A DNA stretch of 64,000 nt from Hyphomicrobium_A sp963722495 (GCA_963722495.1 CAVRND010000005.1:1-64000); one strand, 5' to 3'. Shown: positions 35,760 to 44,585, counted from the first letter of the stretch. Notes: generated by a model from the letters alone, not told the origin. Made by a program: numbers and translations.

Positions 35760-37532
35760 TTATGCAGCCGCGCTCGAAGTGACCAACCGGGCGATCTCAC
35801 CGCGCATTAGCTCGCGATAGACGCCATCACGCTGCATCAGATCTTCCGGCGGACCATCCTGCACGATGCGCCCCGATTGCATGACAACTATGCGATCGAA
35901 GGTGCGCACCGTTGACAAGCGATGGGCGACCGAGATCACCGTACGTCCCCGCATCAAGCCGCGTAGCGCACGCTTAATCTCCTCCTCGGACTCGACGTCG
36001 AGCGCCGAGGTCGCCTCGTCGAGCACGAGCAGCGGTGCATCCTTCAAGAAGGCGCGCGCGATGGCGATGCGTTGACGCTGACCGCCCGAGAGGTTGACGC
36101 CGCGCGAGCCGAGGATCGTGTCGAGGCCCTTGGGAAGCTCGTTGATGAAGCGATCGCATCGCGCCGCGACGGCGGCTTCCCACACGGCGGCGTCGCTCGC
36201 CCCCGGGCAGCCGTAACGGATGTTCTCGCGCACGGTGCGCTGGAACACCGCGATGTCCTGCGGCACCACGGCGATAACCTTGCGCAGACTGTTCTGCGTC
36301 ACGCGCGCAATGTCCTGGTCGCCGATGAAGATGCGCCCGCCCTTTAAGTCGTAGAACCGCTGCAAGAGCGAGATCAGCGTCGACTTTCCGCTGCCCGAGC
36401 GGCCGATCAGCGCCACCCGCTGGCCGGATTCGATGCTCAAGTCGAGATTGTCGAAGACGGGGCGCCCGTCCGGATACGCAAAGGAGATGCCGCTGAATTC
36501 GACCGTCGCGGCGGCGGGCTTCATCGTCATGGCCTGCGGGTGATCTCGCATCTCATGGGGGACGAGCAGTGTCGCCAAAGCCTCCGACAACCGCGCCACG
36601 TGCTGTGTGACGTCTACCGCAGCCACCGCCAAATCGCGCGTTGCATGCAGCACCGAGATGCCGAGGGTGCACACCAAAATAACGTCGCCTGTGCTGGCGT
36701 GTCCGCCCTGCCAAAGCTTGATGGCCCAGGCGAGGATTCCAAACGTGAGCACGACCGTGGCTAGCGCATGCAGCAACCGAAGCCGCTCGAGGTAATAGAG
36801 GCTGCGACGGCGCGCCTTCATCTCCTTGCCGACCGCGATGTCGAAGCGGCGGTGCTCGCGGCGCAGACCGTCGAACGCGGTGACGAGCGACATATTGCCG
36901 ACGACGTCGATCATCTCGCCATCCACCTTCGCAGCCTTGTCCGCGAATGCGTGATGCAGCGCCCGCCCGCCACTGGCGATCCGATACATGGCGAACATGA
37001 CCACCGCCGCCAGCAGCAGCAGCACGCCGGCCATCGTACCGCTGACGGTGGCGACGAGCGCGACGGCGCCCACCGTTGCTGCGCACGGAGGGATTACGTT
37101 CCAAACGAGCATATTCTCGAAGGTGAAGAGCGCATTGGAGGTCGCCGTGATGCGGCTGGTTAACGTGCCGGGCGCGCGGTCGACGAAATAGCCGGGCGCG
37201 TGTCCGGTAAGATGCCGAAATAGATCGTGTCGCAATGCGCCGGTGACTCGCGTGAACGTTCCGCAAGCGATGTAGCTGGCGACGCGCCACAGCAAATTGT
37301 CCGCGGCAATCAGCGTGAACAGGAACGCGAAGGCAAACCAAGCCGCATTGCCTGCCCCTGTTCCCTGTGACAACGTGTCAACGAGGTGCTTAACGCCGTA
37401 CTGGGTGCCGATAGAGCAGCCTACGGCTCCGAGAACAGCGGCAAGAATGACACCGTGCGCGATCGGCTGCGCACGCACATACCGGCCAATAAAAGCAAAC
37501 GGCCGATCAGCATAATGGCTGAGATCTTCCAT
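35760..37532 (-). CDS. ABC exporter half-transporter (fused membrane and ATPase domains)
   Basis: 590 aa, six membrane helices (first ~320 residues), then a full nucleotide-binding domain: LIGRSGSGKSTLISLLQRFY (Walker A), VVPQDIAVFQRTVRENIRYG (Q-loop), NLSGGQRQRIAIARAFLKDA (signature), LLVLDEATSALDVESEEE (Walker B) and ISVAHRLSTVRTFDRIVVMQ (H-loop). Lipid/glycan/multidrug exporter type. The 245-bp gap to the HlyD gene (35515-35759) holds no gene. The substrate is not evident; a glycan or lipid is as likely as a peptide. Confidence 0.87.
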   Translation of the reverse strand: MEDLSHYADRPFAFIGRYVRAQPIAHGVILAAVLGAVGCSIGTQYGVKHLVDTLSQGTGAGNAAWFAFAFLFTLIAADNLLWRVASYIACGTFTRVTGALRHDLFRHLTGHAPGYFVDRAPGTLTSRITATSNALFTFENMLVWNVIPPCAATVGAVALVATVSGTMAGVLLLLAAVVMFAMYRIASGGRALHHAFADKAAKVDGEMIDVVGNMSLVTAFDGLRREHRRFDIAVGKEMKARRRSLYYLERLRLLHALATVVLTFGILAWAIKLWQGGHASTGDVILVCTLGISVLHATRDLAVAAVDVTQHVARLSEALATLLVPHEMRDHPQAMTMKPAAATVEFSGISFAYPDGRPVFDNLDLSIESGQRVALIGRSGSGKSTLISLLQRFYDLKGGRIFIGDQDIARVTQNSLRKVIAVVPQDIAVFQRTVRENIRYGCPGASDAAVWEAAVAARCDRFINELPKGLDTILGSRGVNLSGGQRQRIAIARAFLKDAPLLVLDEATSALDVESEEEIKRALRGLMRGRTVISVAHRLSTVRTFDRIVVMQSGRIVQDGPPEDLMQRDGVYRELMRGEIARLVTSSAAA

Positions 37533-37630
37533 ACGGTTGCCCTCGCAACGTGCGCCCTACGGCGTGGATCAAGCGGCAACGTCTCGATAGACGCATGGTT
37601 GCGACGCAATAGCGGGCGCGATTGTCGCGG

Positions 37631-37655
37631 GGAACATCCCGCGTTTACCGTCGTT
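37631..37655 (+). promoter_or_regulatory. Sigma-EcfG promoter upstream of the lone GT4 gene
   Basis: GGAAC (37631-37635), 16-bp spacer, CGTT (37652-37655): exact consensus. It would start transcription near 37662 and leave a leader of about 70 nt before the GT4 start. The rest of the 199-bp spacer shows no second promoter for the divergent ABC gene. Confidence 0.72.
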
Positions 37656-37731
37656 AGTCGCTGAGCTGCAGTGCAGGATTAGTGGGGCCTCATTGCATGC
37701 CTTTGCATCAATAGAGAGAGGTCGTCCTCAA

Positions 37732-38868
37732 ATGCGCATCGCACAGATTGCCCCGTTGACGGAGGCTGTGCCGCCCAAACTCTATGGCGGAACCGAACGG
37801 GTCATCTCCTGGCTGACCGAAGCCTTGGTCGATCTCGGTCACGATGTGACGCTTTTCGCCAGCGGCGACAGCGTGACGAAGGCGAAACTGGTAGCGGGAT
37901 GGCCGCGCGCGCTGCGGCTCGACGGCGAGGTGCGCGATGCAAACGCGCTGCACATGGCGATGCTTGAGACCGTCGCCCAGCGCGCGTCAGATTTCGACGT
38001 GCTGCACTTTCATCTCGACTACTACCCTTTTTCCCTCTTCTCCCGGCTCGGTACGCCGTTCGTGACGACGCTGCACGGACGGCTCGATCTTCCGGAGCAC
38101 CGGCCGGTGTTCGACACGTTTCCCAATGCGCCGATCGTCTCCATCTCGCACGCCCAGCGGCGGCTGCTACCGACGGCGCCGTGGACCGGGACTGTCCACC
38201 ACGGCCTGCCGACCGGTTCGCTAGGACCAACGGGCAGCGCGCCATCGTATCTCGCGTTCCTCGGCCGCATCTCCCCCGAGAAGGGACTGCCGAGCGCCAT
38301 CCGGGTCGCGGTAAAGTGCGGCATTCCTCTGAAGATCGCCGCCAAGGTCGACCGCGTCGACCTCGACTACTTCAACGACGAGATCAAACCACTGCTCGAT
38401 CAACCCGGCATCGAGTACATCGGCGAGATCAACGACGCGCAGAAGTCTGAATTCCTCAGCGGTGCGCTCGGGCTGCTGACGCTCATCGATTGGCCGGAGC
38501 CGTTCGGCCTCGTCATGATCGAAGCCATGGCCTGCGGCACGCCGGTCATCGCCTTCGCCCACGGCTCCGTGCCGGAGGTGATCGACGACGGGGTCAGCGG
38601 CTACATCGTCGACAACGAGGATCAGGCGGCGGCGGCTGTCGGCAAGCTCGCCGACCTGTCTCGCGAAGGCGTGCGCCAGCAATTCGAGAAACGCTTCACC
38701 TCGACCCGCATGGCCGAAGACTATGTGCACGTCTATCGCAAGCTAATCGGCGACCAGCCGGTGCGTCCTCTGTTCCAGAGCGTGCTCGACCAGTGGACCA
38801 AGCGGACCGGCGGCTCTGTCGTGGCGCCGGCGCAGGCGCCGCTCCCGGGTCAAGTAGCAGCCGAGTGA
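37732..38868 (+). CDS. Stress-controlled glycosyltransferase family 4
   Basis: 378 aa, start at MRIAQIAPLTEAVPPKLYGG, the conserved beginning of this GT4 subgroup. Motifs: GGTERVISWLTEALVDLGHD, FDVLHFHLDYYPFSLFSRLG, YLAFLGRISPEKGLPSAIRV, and the donor site WPEPFGLVMIEAMACGTPVI. It is outside the EPS locus and has its own sigma-EcfG promoter, so it may make a stress glycoside, glycolipid or osmolyte. The product cannot be predicted from sequence. Confidence 0.87.
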   Translation: MRIAQIAPLTEAVPPKLYGGTERVISWLTEALVDLGHDVTLFASGDSVTKAKLVAGWPRALRLDGEVRDANALHMAMLETVAQRASDFDVLHFHLDYYPFSLFSRLGTPFVTTLHGRLDLPEHRPVFDTFPNAPIVSISHAQRRLLPTAPWTGTVHHGLPTGSLGPTGSAPSYLAFLGRISPEKGLPSAIRVAVKCGIPLKIAAKVDRVDLDYFNDEIKPLLDQPGIEYIGEINDAQKSEFLSGALGLLTLIDWPEPFGLVMIEAMACGTPVIAFAHGSVPEVIDDGVSGYIVDNEDQAAAAVGKLADLSREGVRQQFEKRFTSTRMAEDYVHVYRKLIGDQPVRPLFQSVLDQWTKRTGGSVVAPAQAPLPGQVAAE

Positions 38869-38941
38869 GCTGAGTAAGTTGTAGGCGCCCAAATGAGCGA
38901 ACGGCGGCTTCTTCGTTGCGGAGAAGCCGCCGCGCGCGTTT

Positions 38942-41044
38942 GTGAACAAAAGCAGAATCAGCTTCATTGGGCGGATGGCCCTCGCCCATCTCGAAAAGCT
39001 CAATCCGCAGCAGCGGCGCGCCGTCGAGCATGGCATCGGCGCCCGCGACACGCGTCCCGCAGCGCCGCTGCTCGTCATCGCCGGCGCCGGTTCGGGCAAG
39101 ACCAACACGCTGGCGCACCGCGTCGCGCATCTCATTCTCAATGGCGCCGACCCGCGCCGCATCCTGCTGATGACCTTCTCGCGCCGCGCCTCCGTCGAAA
39201 TGGCGCGCCGCGTCGAGCGCATCACGCGCAGCGTCATCGGCGGCCATGGGGCGACGATCGACGCGCTCGCCTGGGCCGGTACCTTCCACGGCATCGGAGC
39301 GCGGCTGCTGCGCGACTACGCCGAGCAAATCGGCCTTGAACCGGCCTTCACCATCCATGACCGGGAAGACAGCGCCGACCTCATGAACCTCGCGCGGCAC
39401 GCGCTCGGCTTCTCGAAGACCGAGAACCGCTTCCCCACCAAGGGCACGTGCATCTCCATCTACTCCCGCTGCGTCAACGCCGAGATGGCGGTCGATGACG
39501 TGCTGCACGCCTCGTTCAAGTGGTGCACGGCGTGGTCGAAGGAATTGAAGGAGCTGTTCGCCGCCTACGTCGAAGCCAAGCAGCGCCAGAACGTGCTCGA
39601 TTACGACGACCTGCTGCTCTACTGGGCGCAGATGGTGAGCGACCCCGCCATCGCCGAGGACATCGGCGGCCGCTTCGACCACGTGCTGGTGGACGAGTAC
39701 CAGGACACCAACCGCCTGCAGGCCTCGATCCTCCTGGCGCTGAAGCGCGACGGGCGCGGGCTCACCGTCGTCGGCGACGACGCGCAGGCGATCTACTCCT
39801 TCCGCGCCGCCAACGTGCGCAACATCCTCGATTTCCCGAAGCACTTCGACCCGCCGGCCGAGGTCGTCACGCTCGATCGCAACTACCGGTCGACGCAATC
39901 GATCCTCGCCGCGGCCAACGGCGTCATCGATCTGGCGGCCGAGCGCTTCACCAAGAACCTATGGAGCGACCGCGACGCCGCCGAGCGCCCGCGCCTCGTT
40001 GCCGTGCGCGATGAGGCCGACCAGGCGCGCTACATCGTCGACCGCGTGCTGGAGAACCGGGAGGCGGGCGCGCTGCTGAAGCACCAGGCGGTGCTGTTCC
40101 GCGCCTCGCATCACTCAGGCCCGCTCGAGGTCGAGCTCGCCCAGCGCAACATTCCCTTCGTCAAGTTCGGCGGCCTGAAGTTTCTCGACGCCGCGCACGT
40201 CAAGGACCTGCTGGCGCTCTTGCGCTTCGCCGAGAACCCGCGCGACCGCGTTGCCGGTTTCCGGCTGTTGCAGCTGATGCCCGGCGTCGGGCCGACGACG
40301 GCGCAGCGCGTGCTCGACCGCATGATGGAGGTGTCCGATCCGGTCGGCGCGCTCAGCCTGATCCCTACGCCGCCGCGCGTCCTGGAAGCGGAATGGAGCG
40401 GCTTCGTCGACACGATGGTCGCGCTGCATGCCGGCGGCGCCGGCTGGCCGGCTGAGATCGCCAACGCGCGCCACTGGTACGATCCGCATCTGGAGCGCAC
40501 GCACGAGGACGCCTCGACCCGCCGCGCCGACCTTATCCAGCTGGAGCAGATCGCCGCCGGCTACCCGTCGCGCTCGCGCTTCCTCACCGAGCTGACGCTC
40601 GACCCGCCGGACGCCACCAGCGACGAAGCCGGCGTGCCGCTGCAGGACGAGGACTATCTCATCCTCTCGACCATTCATTCGGCCAAGGGCCAGGAGTGGA
40701 CGTCGGTGTTCGTGCTCAACGTCGTGGACGGATGCATCCCCTCCGACCTCGGCACCGGCACGACGGCGGAAATCGAGGAGGAGCGGCGGCTGCTCTACGT
40801 CGCCATGACGCGCGCCAAGGACGATCTGCACCTCATCGTGCCGCAGCGCTTCTTCACGCACGGGCAGAATGCGCACGGGGACCGGCACGTCTACGCCTCG
40901 CGCACGCGCTTCATCCCGGGCACCCTGCTGAAGCACTTCGAAGCGGCGAGCTGGCCGGTGGTCGCGCCCGGCTCGGACGCGCGCGGTCCGGCGCACGGCG
41001 TGCGCATCAACGTCGGCGCCAAGATGCGCGAGATGTGGCGCTAA
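38942..41044 (+). CDS. UvrD/Rep-family ATP-dependent DNA helicase
   Basis: 3'-5' superfamily 1 helicase, 700 aa from GTG (an ATG at 38975 is equally good and starts directly at the domain). Motifs: LNPQQRRAVEHG (Q), LVIAGAGSGKTNTLAHRVAH (I), TFSRRASVEMARRV (Ia), VLVDEYQDTNRLQASILLAL (II), VVGDDAQAIYSFRAANVRNI (III), LDRNYRST (IV), STIHSAKGQEWTSVFVLNVV (V), EEERRLLYVAMTRAKDDLHL (VI). About 40 residues shorter than E. coli UvrD. The C-terminus ends RINVGAKMREMWR. Role in repair or replication; no operon partner. Confidence 0.9.
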   Translation: MNKSRISFIGRMALAHLEKLNPQQRRAVEHGIGARDTRPAAPLLVIAGAGSGKTNTLAHRVAHLILNGADPRRILLMTFSRRASVEMARRVERITRSVIGGHGATIDALAWAGTFHGIGARLLRDYAEQIGLEPAFTIHDREDSADLMNLARHALGFSKTENRFPTKGTCISIYSRCVNAEMAVDDVLHASFKWCTAWSKELKELFAAYVEAKQRQNVLDYDDLLLYWAQMVSDPAIAEDIGGRFDHVLVDEYQDTNRLQASILLALKRDGRGLTVVGDDAQAIYSFRAANVRNILDFPKHFDPPAEVVTLDRNYRSTQSILAAANGVIDLAAERFTKNLWSDRDAAERPRLVAVRDEADQARYIVDRVLENREAGALLKHQAVLFRASHHSGPLEVELAQRNIPFVKFGGLKFLDAAHVKDLLALLRFAENPRDRVAGFRLLQLMPGVGPTTAQRVLDRMMEVSDPVGALSLIPTPPRVLEAEWSGFVDTMVALHAGGAGWPAEIANARHWYDPHLERTHEDASTRRADLIQLEQIAAGYPSRSRFLTELTLDPPDATSDEAGVPLQDEDYLILSTIHSAKGQEWTSVFVLNVVDGCIPSDLGTGTTAEIEEERRLLYVAMTRAKDDLHLIVPQRFFTHGQNAHGDRHVYASRTRFIPGTLLKHFEAASWPVVAPGSDARGPAHGVRINVGAKMREMWR

Positions 41045-41050
41045 CGCCGC

Positions 41051-41078
41051 TTGACATTATATGCGGCCAAACTAAATT
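41051..41078 (+). promoter_or_regulatory. Sigma-70-type promoter of the arsR-like operon
   Basis: TTGACA (41051-41056) is a perfect -35 box; TAAATT (41073-41078) is a 16-bp-spaced -10 candidate, inside the odd palindrome CTAA-A-TTAG (41072-41080), which may be the repressor site. Transcription would begin almost at the GTG start at 41086, giving a leaderless or near-leaderless mRNA. Confidence 0.5.
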
Positions 41079-41085
41079 AGACTTT

Positions 41086-41412
41086 GTGAATATAGGAGAC
41101 CTCAAGTCCGACAGCGCGCGTGCGGCTGCCTTCCTCAAGGCGGTCGCCAACGGAAATCGCTTGATGATCCTGTGCGAACTAACGGGCGGAGAGCGCTCGG
41201 TGTCGGCGCTCGAGGAAGTTGTTCCGCTGGCGCAATCTGCCTTGTCGCAGCATCTCGCCAAGCTTCGCGAGGAACGTCTCGTTGCAACGCGCCGCGAGGC
41301 GCAGACGATCTACTATCGGTTGGCGGACGAGCGGGTCGCCCGCCTCCTCGACACGCTTGCCGAGCTCTTCTGCTCGGCGCCCGATCCGGGCGGCAAAAAG
41401 CGCCGGCGCTGA
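41086..41412 (+). CDS. ArsR-family winged-helix repressor
   Basis: 108 aa from GTG. Body: AAAFLKAVANGNRLMILCEL, then VPLAQSALSQHLAKLREERL (recognition helix) and EAQTIYYRLADERVARLLDT (wing). Only one Cys is in the first half (ILCEL) and one near the end (LFCSAPD), so the classic ELCVCDL metal site is absent; the signal may be redox or another ligand. First gene of an operon with an AhpD-like protein and an ArsC-type reductase. Confidence 0.83.
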   Translation: MNIGDLKSDSARAAAFLKAVANGNRLMILCELTGGERSVSALEEVVPLAQSALSQHLAKLREERLVATRREAQTIYYRLADERVARLLDTLAELFCSAPDPGGKKRRR

Positions 41413-41439
41413 CGGCAAGGACTTTGGGTGGAGATGACG

Positions 41440-41820
41440 ATGTCGAACGATTGGATCGAGATGACGCGAAACTTGAGCGGGGGACTGCGCGAGATGCGTG
41501 GCGGCGCCCCCGAGGTTATGAAAGCCTTCGCAGGTATAGCCCAGGCGGCGCTCAAGCCCGGCTCGCTCGACGCCAAGACGAAGGAGCTGATCGCCCTGGC
41601 CATCAGCGTTGCCGTACGCTGCGATGACTGTATCGGCTTTCACGCCAAGGCCGCATCGGAGCGCGGTGCCTCCGCTGACGAAATCCTGGAAACGCTCGGC
41701 ATGGCCATCTACATGGGGGCCGGCCCCTCGGTGATGTATGCTGCGCACGCTCTCGAAGCCTACAAGCAGTTCGCCGCAGACAGCGCCACGGCGGCGACCG
41801 CGACCGCCGGCCCGCGATGA
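41440..41820 (+). CDS. Carboxymuconolactone decarboxylase/AhpD-like protein
   Basis: 126 aa; GGTGGAG six bases before the third candidate start (MSNDW) selects it over GTG 41428 and ATG 41434. The AhpD signature is complete: KELIALAISVAVRCDDCIGF-H, with CxxC and the following His, then ERGASADEILETLGMAIYMG. Peroxidase/disulfide-reductase-type activity is expected. Its stop overlaps the next start (ATGA at 41817), so it is translated together with the ArsC-type gene. Confidence 0.85.
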   Translation: MSNDWIEMTRNLSGGLREMRGGAPEVMKAFAGIAQAALKPGSLDAKTKELIALAISVAVRCDDCIGFHAKAASERGASADEILETLGMAIYMGAGPSVMYAAHALEAYKQFAADSATAATATAGPR

Positions 41821-42179
41821 CCAACACCATCTACCACAACCCCGCTTGCGGCACCTCCCGCAACACGCTCGAGCTGATCCGCGCGGCGGGCATCGAGCCG
41901 ACCGTCATCGAGTATCTCAAGCAGACCCCGAGCCGCGCAAAGCTGCTCGAGTTGAGCGAAGCGATGGGCATCACGCCGCGCGGGCTGCTGCGCCGCAAGG
42001 AGCCGATGTATCACGAGCTTGGGCTGGACGATCCGGTGTGGACCGACGATCAGCTCCTCGACGCCATGCTGCAACACCCGAAGCTGATCGAGCGCCCGAT
42101 CGTCGTCACGCCGCACGGCACGAAGATCTGCCGGCCGGCGACCCTCGTGCACGAGCTTCTGTCGCCCGGCGTCAGCTGA
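41817..42179 (+). CDS. arsC: ArsC/Spx-type arsenate reductase
   Basis: Thioredoxin-fold reductase, 120 aa: TIYHNPACGTSRNTLELIRA with the catalytic Cys in ACGTSRNT, VIEYLKQTPSRAKLLELSEA, LLRRKEPMYHELGL, ERPIVVTPHGTKICRPATLV. The RPIVV-x8-RP pattern is kept. Probable glutathione/glutaredoxin-dependent arsenate reduction, in line with the ArsR-family gene upstream; no arsenite efflux gene follows. The stop overlaps the convergent SDR gene by 8 bp. Confidence 0.87.
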   Translation: MTNTIYHNPACGTSRNTLELIRAAGIEPTVIEYLKQTPSRAKLLELSEAMGITPRGLLRRKEPMYHELGLDDPVWTDDQLLDAMLQHPKLIERPIVVTPHGTKICRPATLVHELLSPGVS

Positions 42180-42897
42180 GACCCCAACCCGTCACGTCGA
42201 CGATCTGCCCCGTCACGCCGAACGACTGCGGCGAAGCCAGGAACACCACGACGTCGGCGATCTCATCGCGCTTCGCCCACTTGCTGGTGTCCTTCGGCTT
42301 CATCATGGCGACGTTGGACGCCGTGTCGACGAGGCCGGGCGCCACCGCGTTGACGCGAATCTGCGCGTCCTTGCCTTCCAGCGCGAATGTCCGTGTCAGA
42401 GCCACGACGCCGGCCTTCGCCACGTTGTAGGGCAGCATGTTCGCCTGCGCGTTGCCAGCGCGCGCAAAGTTGATCACCGACCCGCCGCCCGTCTTGGCCA
42501 TGTGCGGGAAGGCCTCGCGCGTCACCAGGAAAGCGCTGAGCACGTTGTTGTTCAGCTCGCGCGTCCACTCGTCGACCGTCACCTCGGTCGACGGCTTGTA
42601 GACGGTCAATCCGCCGGCCAAGTTGACGACGATATCGATGCGGCCGAGCCCGGAGACCGCTTCGCTGACGAGGCGCTTGACGTCGGCCTCGTCGGTCAAC
42701 GAGGCGACGACCGGAATGACGTTGGCGCCTTCTGCCTTCAGCTCGGCAGCGCGTGCCACCACGCCATCCCTGCTGCGCGCACAAATGACGAGCGACGCGC
42801 CCTGCGCCGCAAGCGCCTTGGCCACCGCCTGCCCAACCTGACCGTCGTGGCTTACGCCCGTGACAATGGCGACCTTGCCTTCCAGATTGCCCGGCAT
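42172..42897 (-). CDS. Short-chain dehydrogenase/reductase with unusual catalytic Ser position
   Basis: 241 aa, MPGNLEGKVAIVTGVSHDGQ start; the Rossmann site is TGVSHDGQVGQAVAKALAAQ, then VVNLAGGLTVYKPSTEVTVD. YNVAK supplies Tyr and Lys. The catalytic Ser normally 13 residues before Tyr is not seen: the strand reads SVINFARAGNAQANMLPYNV, with Ala/Arg there. A different substrate or a loss of standard reductase chemistry is possible. Divergent from the pirin gene across a palindromic operator, suggesting shared control. Confidence 0.82.
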   Translation of the reverse strand: MPGNLEGKVAIVTGVSHDGQVGQAVAKALAAQGASLVICARSRDGVVARAAELKAEGANVIPVVASLTDEADVKRLVSEAVSGLGRIDIVVNLAGGLTVYKPSTEVTVDEWTRELNNNVLSAFLVTREAFPHMAKTGGGSVINFARAGNAQANMLPYNVAKAGVVALTRTFALEGKDAQIRVNAVAPGLVDTASNVAMMKPKDTSKWAKRDEIADVVVFLASPQSFGVTGQIVDVTGWGLS

Positions 42898-42930
42898 TTC
42901 ACTCTCCTTCGTATGTGCGCGATTGTTGCA

Positions 42931-42949
42931 GCACCTATACAATAGGTGC
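42931..42949. promoter_or_regulatory. Palindromic operator between SDR and pirin genes
   Basis: GCACCTAT-ACA-ATAGGTGC: perfect 8-bp inverted repeat with a 3-bp spacer, in the 71-bp gap between divergent genes. Size and symmetry fit the site of a dimeric repressor of the MarR, TetR or HxlR type; no such regulator is next to it. Confidence 0.6.
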
Positions 42950-42968
42950 GGGTCAAGGAGCGGAAAAG

Positions 42969-43898
42969 ATGAGCTGGATCCCAACCGAAGATCCGCAGCC
43001 GGGCGATCATCGCGCTTGCGATGCCATCGAGCAGGTCATCGTGCCGCGCGCCCGCGATCTCGGCGGCTTCTCCGTCCGCCGCGCGTTGCCGGCGGCCGGG
43101 CGGCAGATGGTGGGTCCATTCATTTTCTTCGACCAGATGGGCCCGGCCGAGTTCCTCATCGGCACCGGCATCGACGTGCGCCCGCATCCGCATATCGGTC
43201 TGGCGACCGTCACCTACCTGTTCGACGGCGAGATCATGCATCGCGACAGCCTCGGCACGGCTGTCGCCATCAAACCGGGTGAGCTGAATCTCATGTCGGC
43301 CGGCGCCGGCATCGTGCACTCGGAGCGCACCTCGGCCGAGCAGCGCGCCGTTGGACCGCGGCTGTTCGGCATCCAGGCGTGGGCGGCGCTGCCGAAATCG
43401 CACGAGGAGCAGGCGCCGACCTTCGCGCACTACGACGCGGGGAGGCTGCCGCGCATCACCGGGGAGGGCAAAACGGTCCGCGTTGTGATGGGCGACCTCT
43501 ACGGACAGAGCTCGCCGGCGGCGTTTCCGCACCCGAGCTTCTACGCCGAGGCGGTGCTGGCGCCCGGTGCCGTGCTGCCGCTCGATGCCGACTACGACGA
43601 GCGGGCGATCTACATCGTCTCGGGCGAGATCGACATTGCCGGCGAGGCGTTCGGCGGCGGGCGTCTGCTCGTGTTCAAGCCGGGCGACCGCATCTCGGTG
43701 CTGGCTACCTCGCAGGCGCGCATCATCCTGCTCGGCGGCGAACCGATGGACGGGCCGCGCCACATCTGGTGGAATTTCGTTTCGTCCTCGAAGGATCGCA
43801 TCGACGCCGCCAAGGCCGACTGGAAAGCCAAGCGCTTCGGCACCGTACCCGGCGACGGCGAGGAATTCATTCCATTGCCCGACGACCGGCCGGCTTGA
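42969..43898 (+). CDS. Pirin-family bicupin protein
   Basis: 309 aa, ATG after AAGGAGCGGAAAAG. N-terminal cupin: GPFIFFDQMGPAEFLIGTGI, VRPHPHIGLATVTYLFDGEI, MHRDSLGTAV, and MSAGAGIVHSERTSAEQRA, which supply the metal His and Glu ligands (H-x-H…H…E). C-terminal cupin: YIVSGEIDIAGEAFGGGRLL. Pirins can act as quercetinases or as redox-sensing partners; activity here is untested. The operator upstream is shared with the SDR gene. Confidence 0.87.
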   Translation: MSWIPTEDPQPGDHRACDAIEQVIVPRARDLGGFSVRRALPAAGRQMVGPFIFFDQMGPAEFLIGTGIDVRPHPHIGLATVTYLFDGEIMHRDSLGTAVAIKPGELNLMSAGAGIVHSERTSAEQRAVGPRLFGIQAWAALPKSHEEQAPTFAHYDAGRLPRITGEGKTVRVVMGDLYGQSSPAAFPHPSFYAEAVLAPGAVLPLDADYDERAIYIVSGEIDIAGEAFGGGRLLVFKPGDRISVLATSQARIILLGGEPMDGPRHIWWNFVSSSKDRIDAAKADWKAKRFGTVPGDGEEFIPLPDDRPA

Positions 43899-43907
43899 AT
43901 GCAAAAC

Positions 43908-43931
43908 GCCCCGGCGGTAAGGCCGGGGCGC
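43908..43931 (-). terminator. Rho-independent terminator for the minus-strand gene at 43963
   Basis: Perfect 9-bp stem CGCCCCGGC/GCCGGGGCG with loop GGTAAG. Read on the minus strand it is followed by TTTT, so it ends the YqjD-like gene; on the plus strand the stem follows the pirin stop but lacks a T-run. Confidence 0.7.
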
Positions 43932-43962
43932 GAAAGAACTCCGAGCGGTTGCGTAGGCCAGA

Positions 43963-44505
43963 TTAGCCCATCTTTTCCTTGGCCTTGTCCTGCGCCTTCT
44001 GGAACCAACCGCTCGCCTTGTCGACCAACGAGCTCATTGAAGACCCCGTGTCGACGCGGCTGAGGGCATCGACGAGGCGCTCGAACGCTGGCGTGATCGA
44101 TGCCGAACCCGAGTGCGCGGCGCGCGATACGGAGCGCGAGATATTGTCGGCGAAGTCGTGCAGGTCGGCGCGCGAGATGTTCGGCGTCCAGCTGTCCCAG
44201 CGCGAGGCAGGCGACGAGGGGCGACTGAAGCGTGGCATAACGACAAGCGCGAACACCGCCCCCGCAGCCGCTGCCGCCGCCATGGCAATGACCGGCTGCC
44301 GACGAATCGTGCGCCGCAGCTCAGAGGCGCCGGCCTCGGCCGTATCGACAGCCGTCTCGCGCATCGCACGTGTGCGGCGCTCGGCGATGGACGAGACCTC
44401 CTTGGCGAGTTGGGTGACTTGATCGCGTAGCTCCGCGTACGTCGACTCGGCGGTGTCCTGCGCGGACCGCGCAGCTGAACTGAAATCCTTCACGGGACTG
44501 ACCAT
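43963..44505 (-). CDS. YqjD/DUF883-like membrane-associated protein, larger variant
   Basis: 180 aa from MVSPVKDFSSAARSAQDTAE after GGAGACGAGGGAG. Helical N-terminal part (TYAELRDQVTQLAKEVSSIA), one membrane segment AMAAAAAAGAVFALVVMPRF around residue 80, then a C-terminal helical part with KASGWFQKAQDKAKEKM. It resembles the short YqjD-like proteins next door but with an added soluble tail. It has its own consensus sigma-EcfG promoter and a strong terminator. Confidence 0.65.
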   Translation of the reverse strand: MVSPVKDFSSAARSAQDTAESTYAELRDQVTQLAKEVSSIAERRTRAMRETAVDTAEAGASELRRTIRRQPVIAMAAAAAAGAVFALVVMPRFSRPSSPASRWDSWTPNISRADLHDFADNISRSVSRAAHSGSASITPAFERLVDALSRVDTGSSMSSLVDKASGWFQKAQDKAKEKMG

Positions 44506-44585
44506 CTCCCTCGTCTCCTTTGAATTGCCGGTGGCTGGCGCTGACCTCAGGCGGCCCACCACGGGGCGCCATCTGTGCCGATTTG

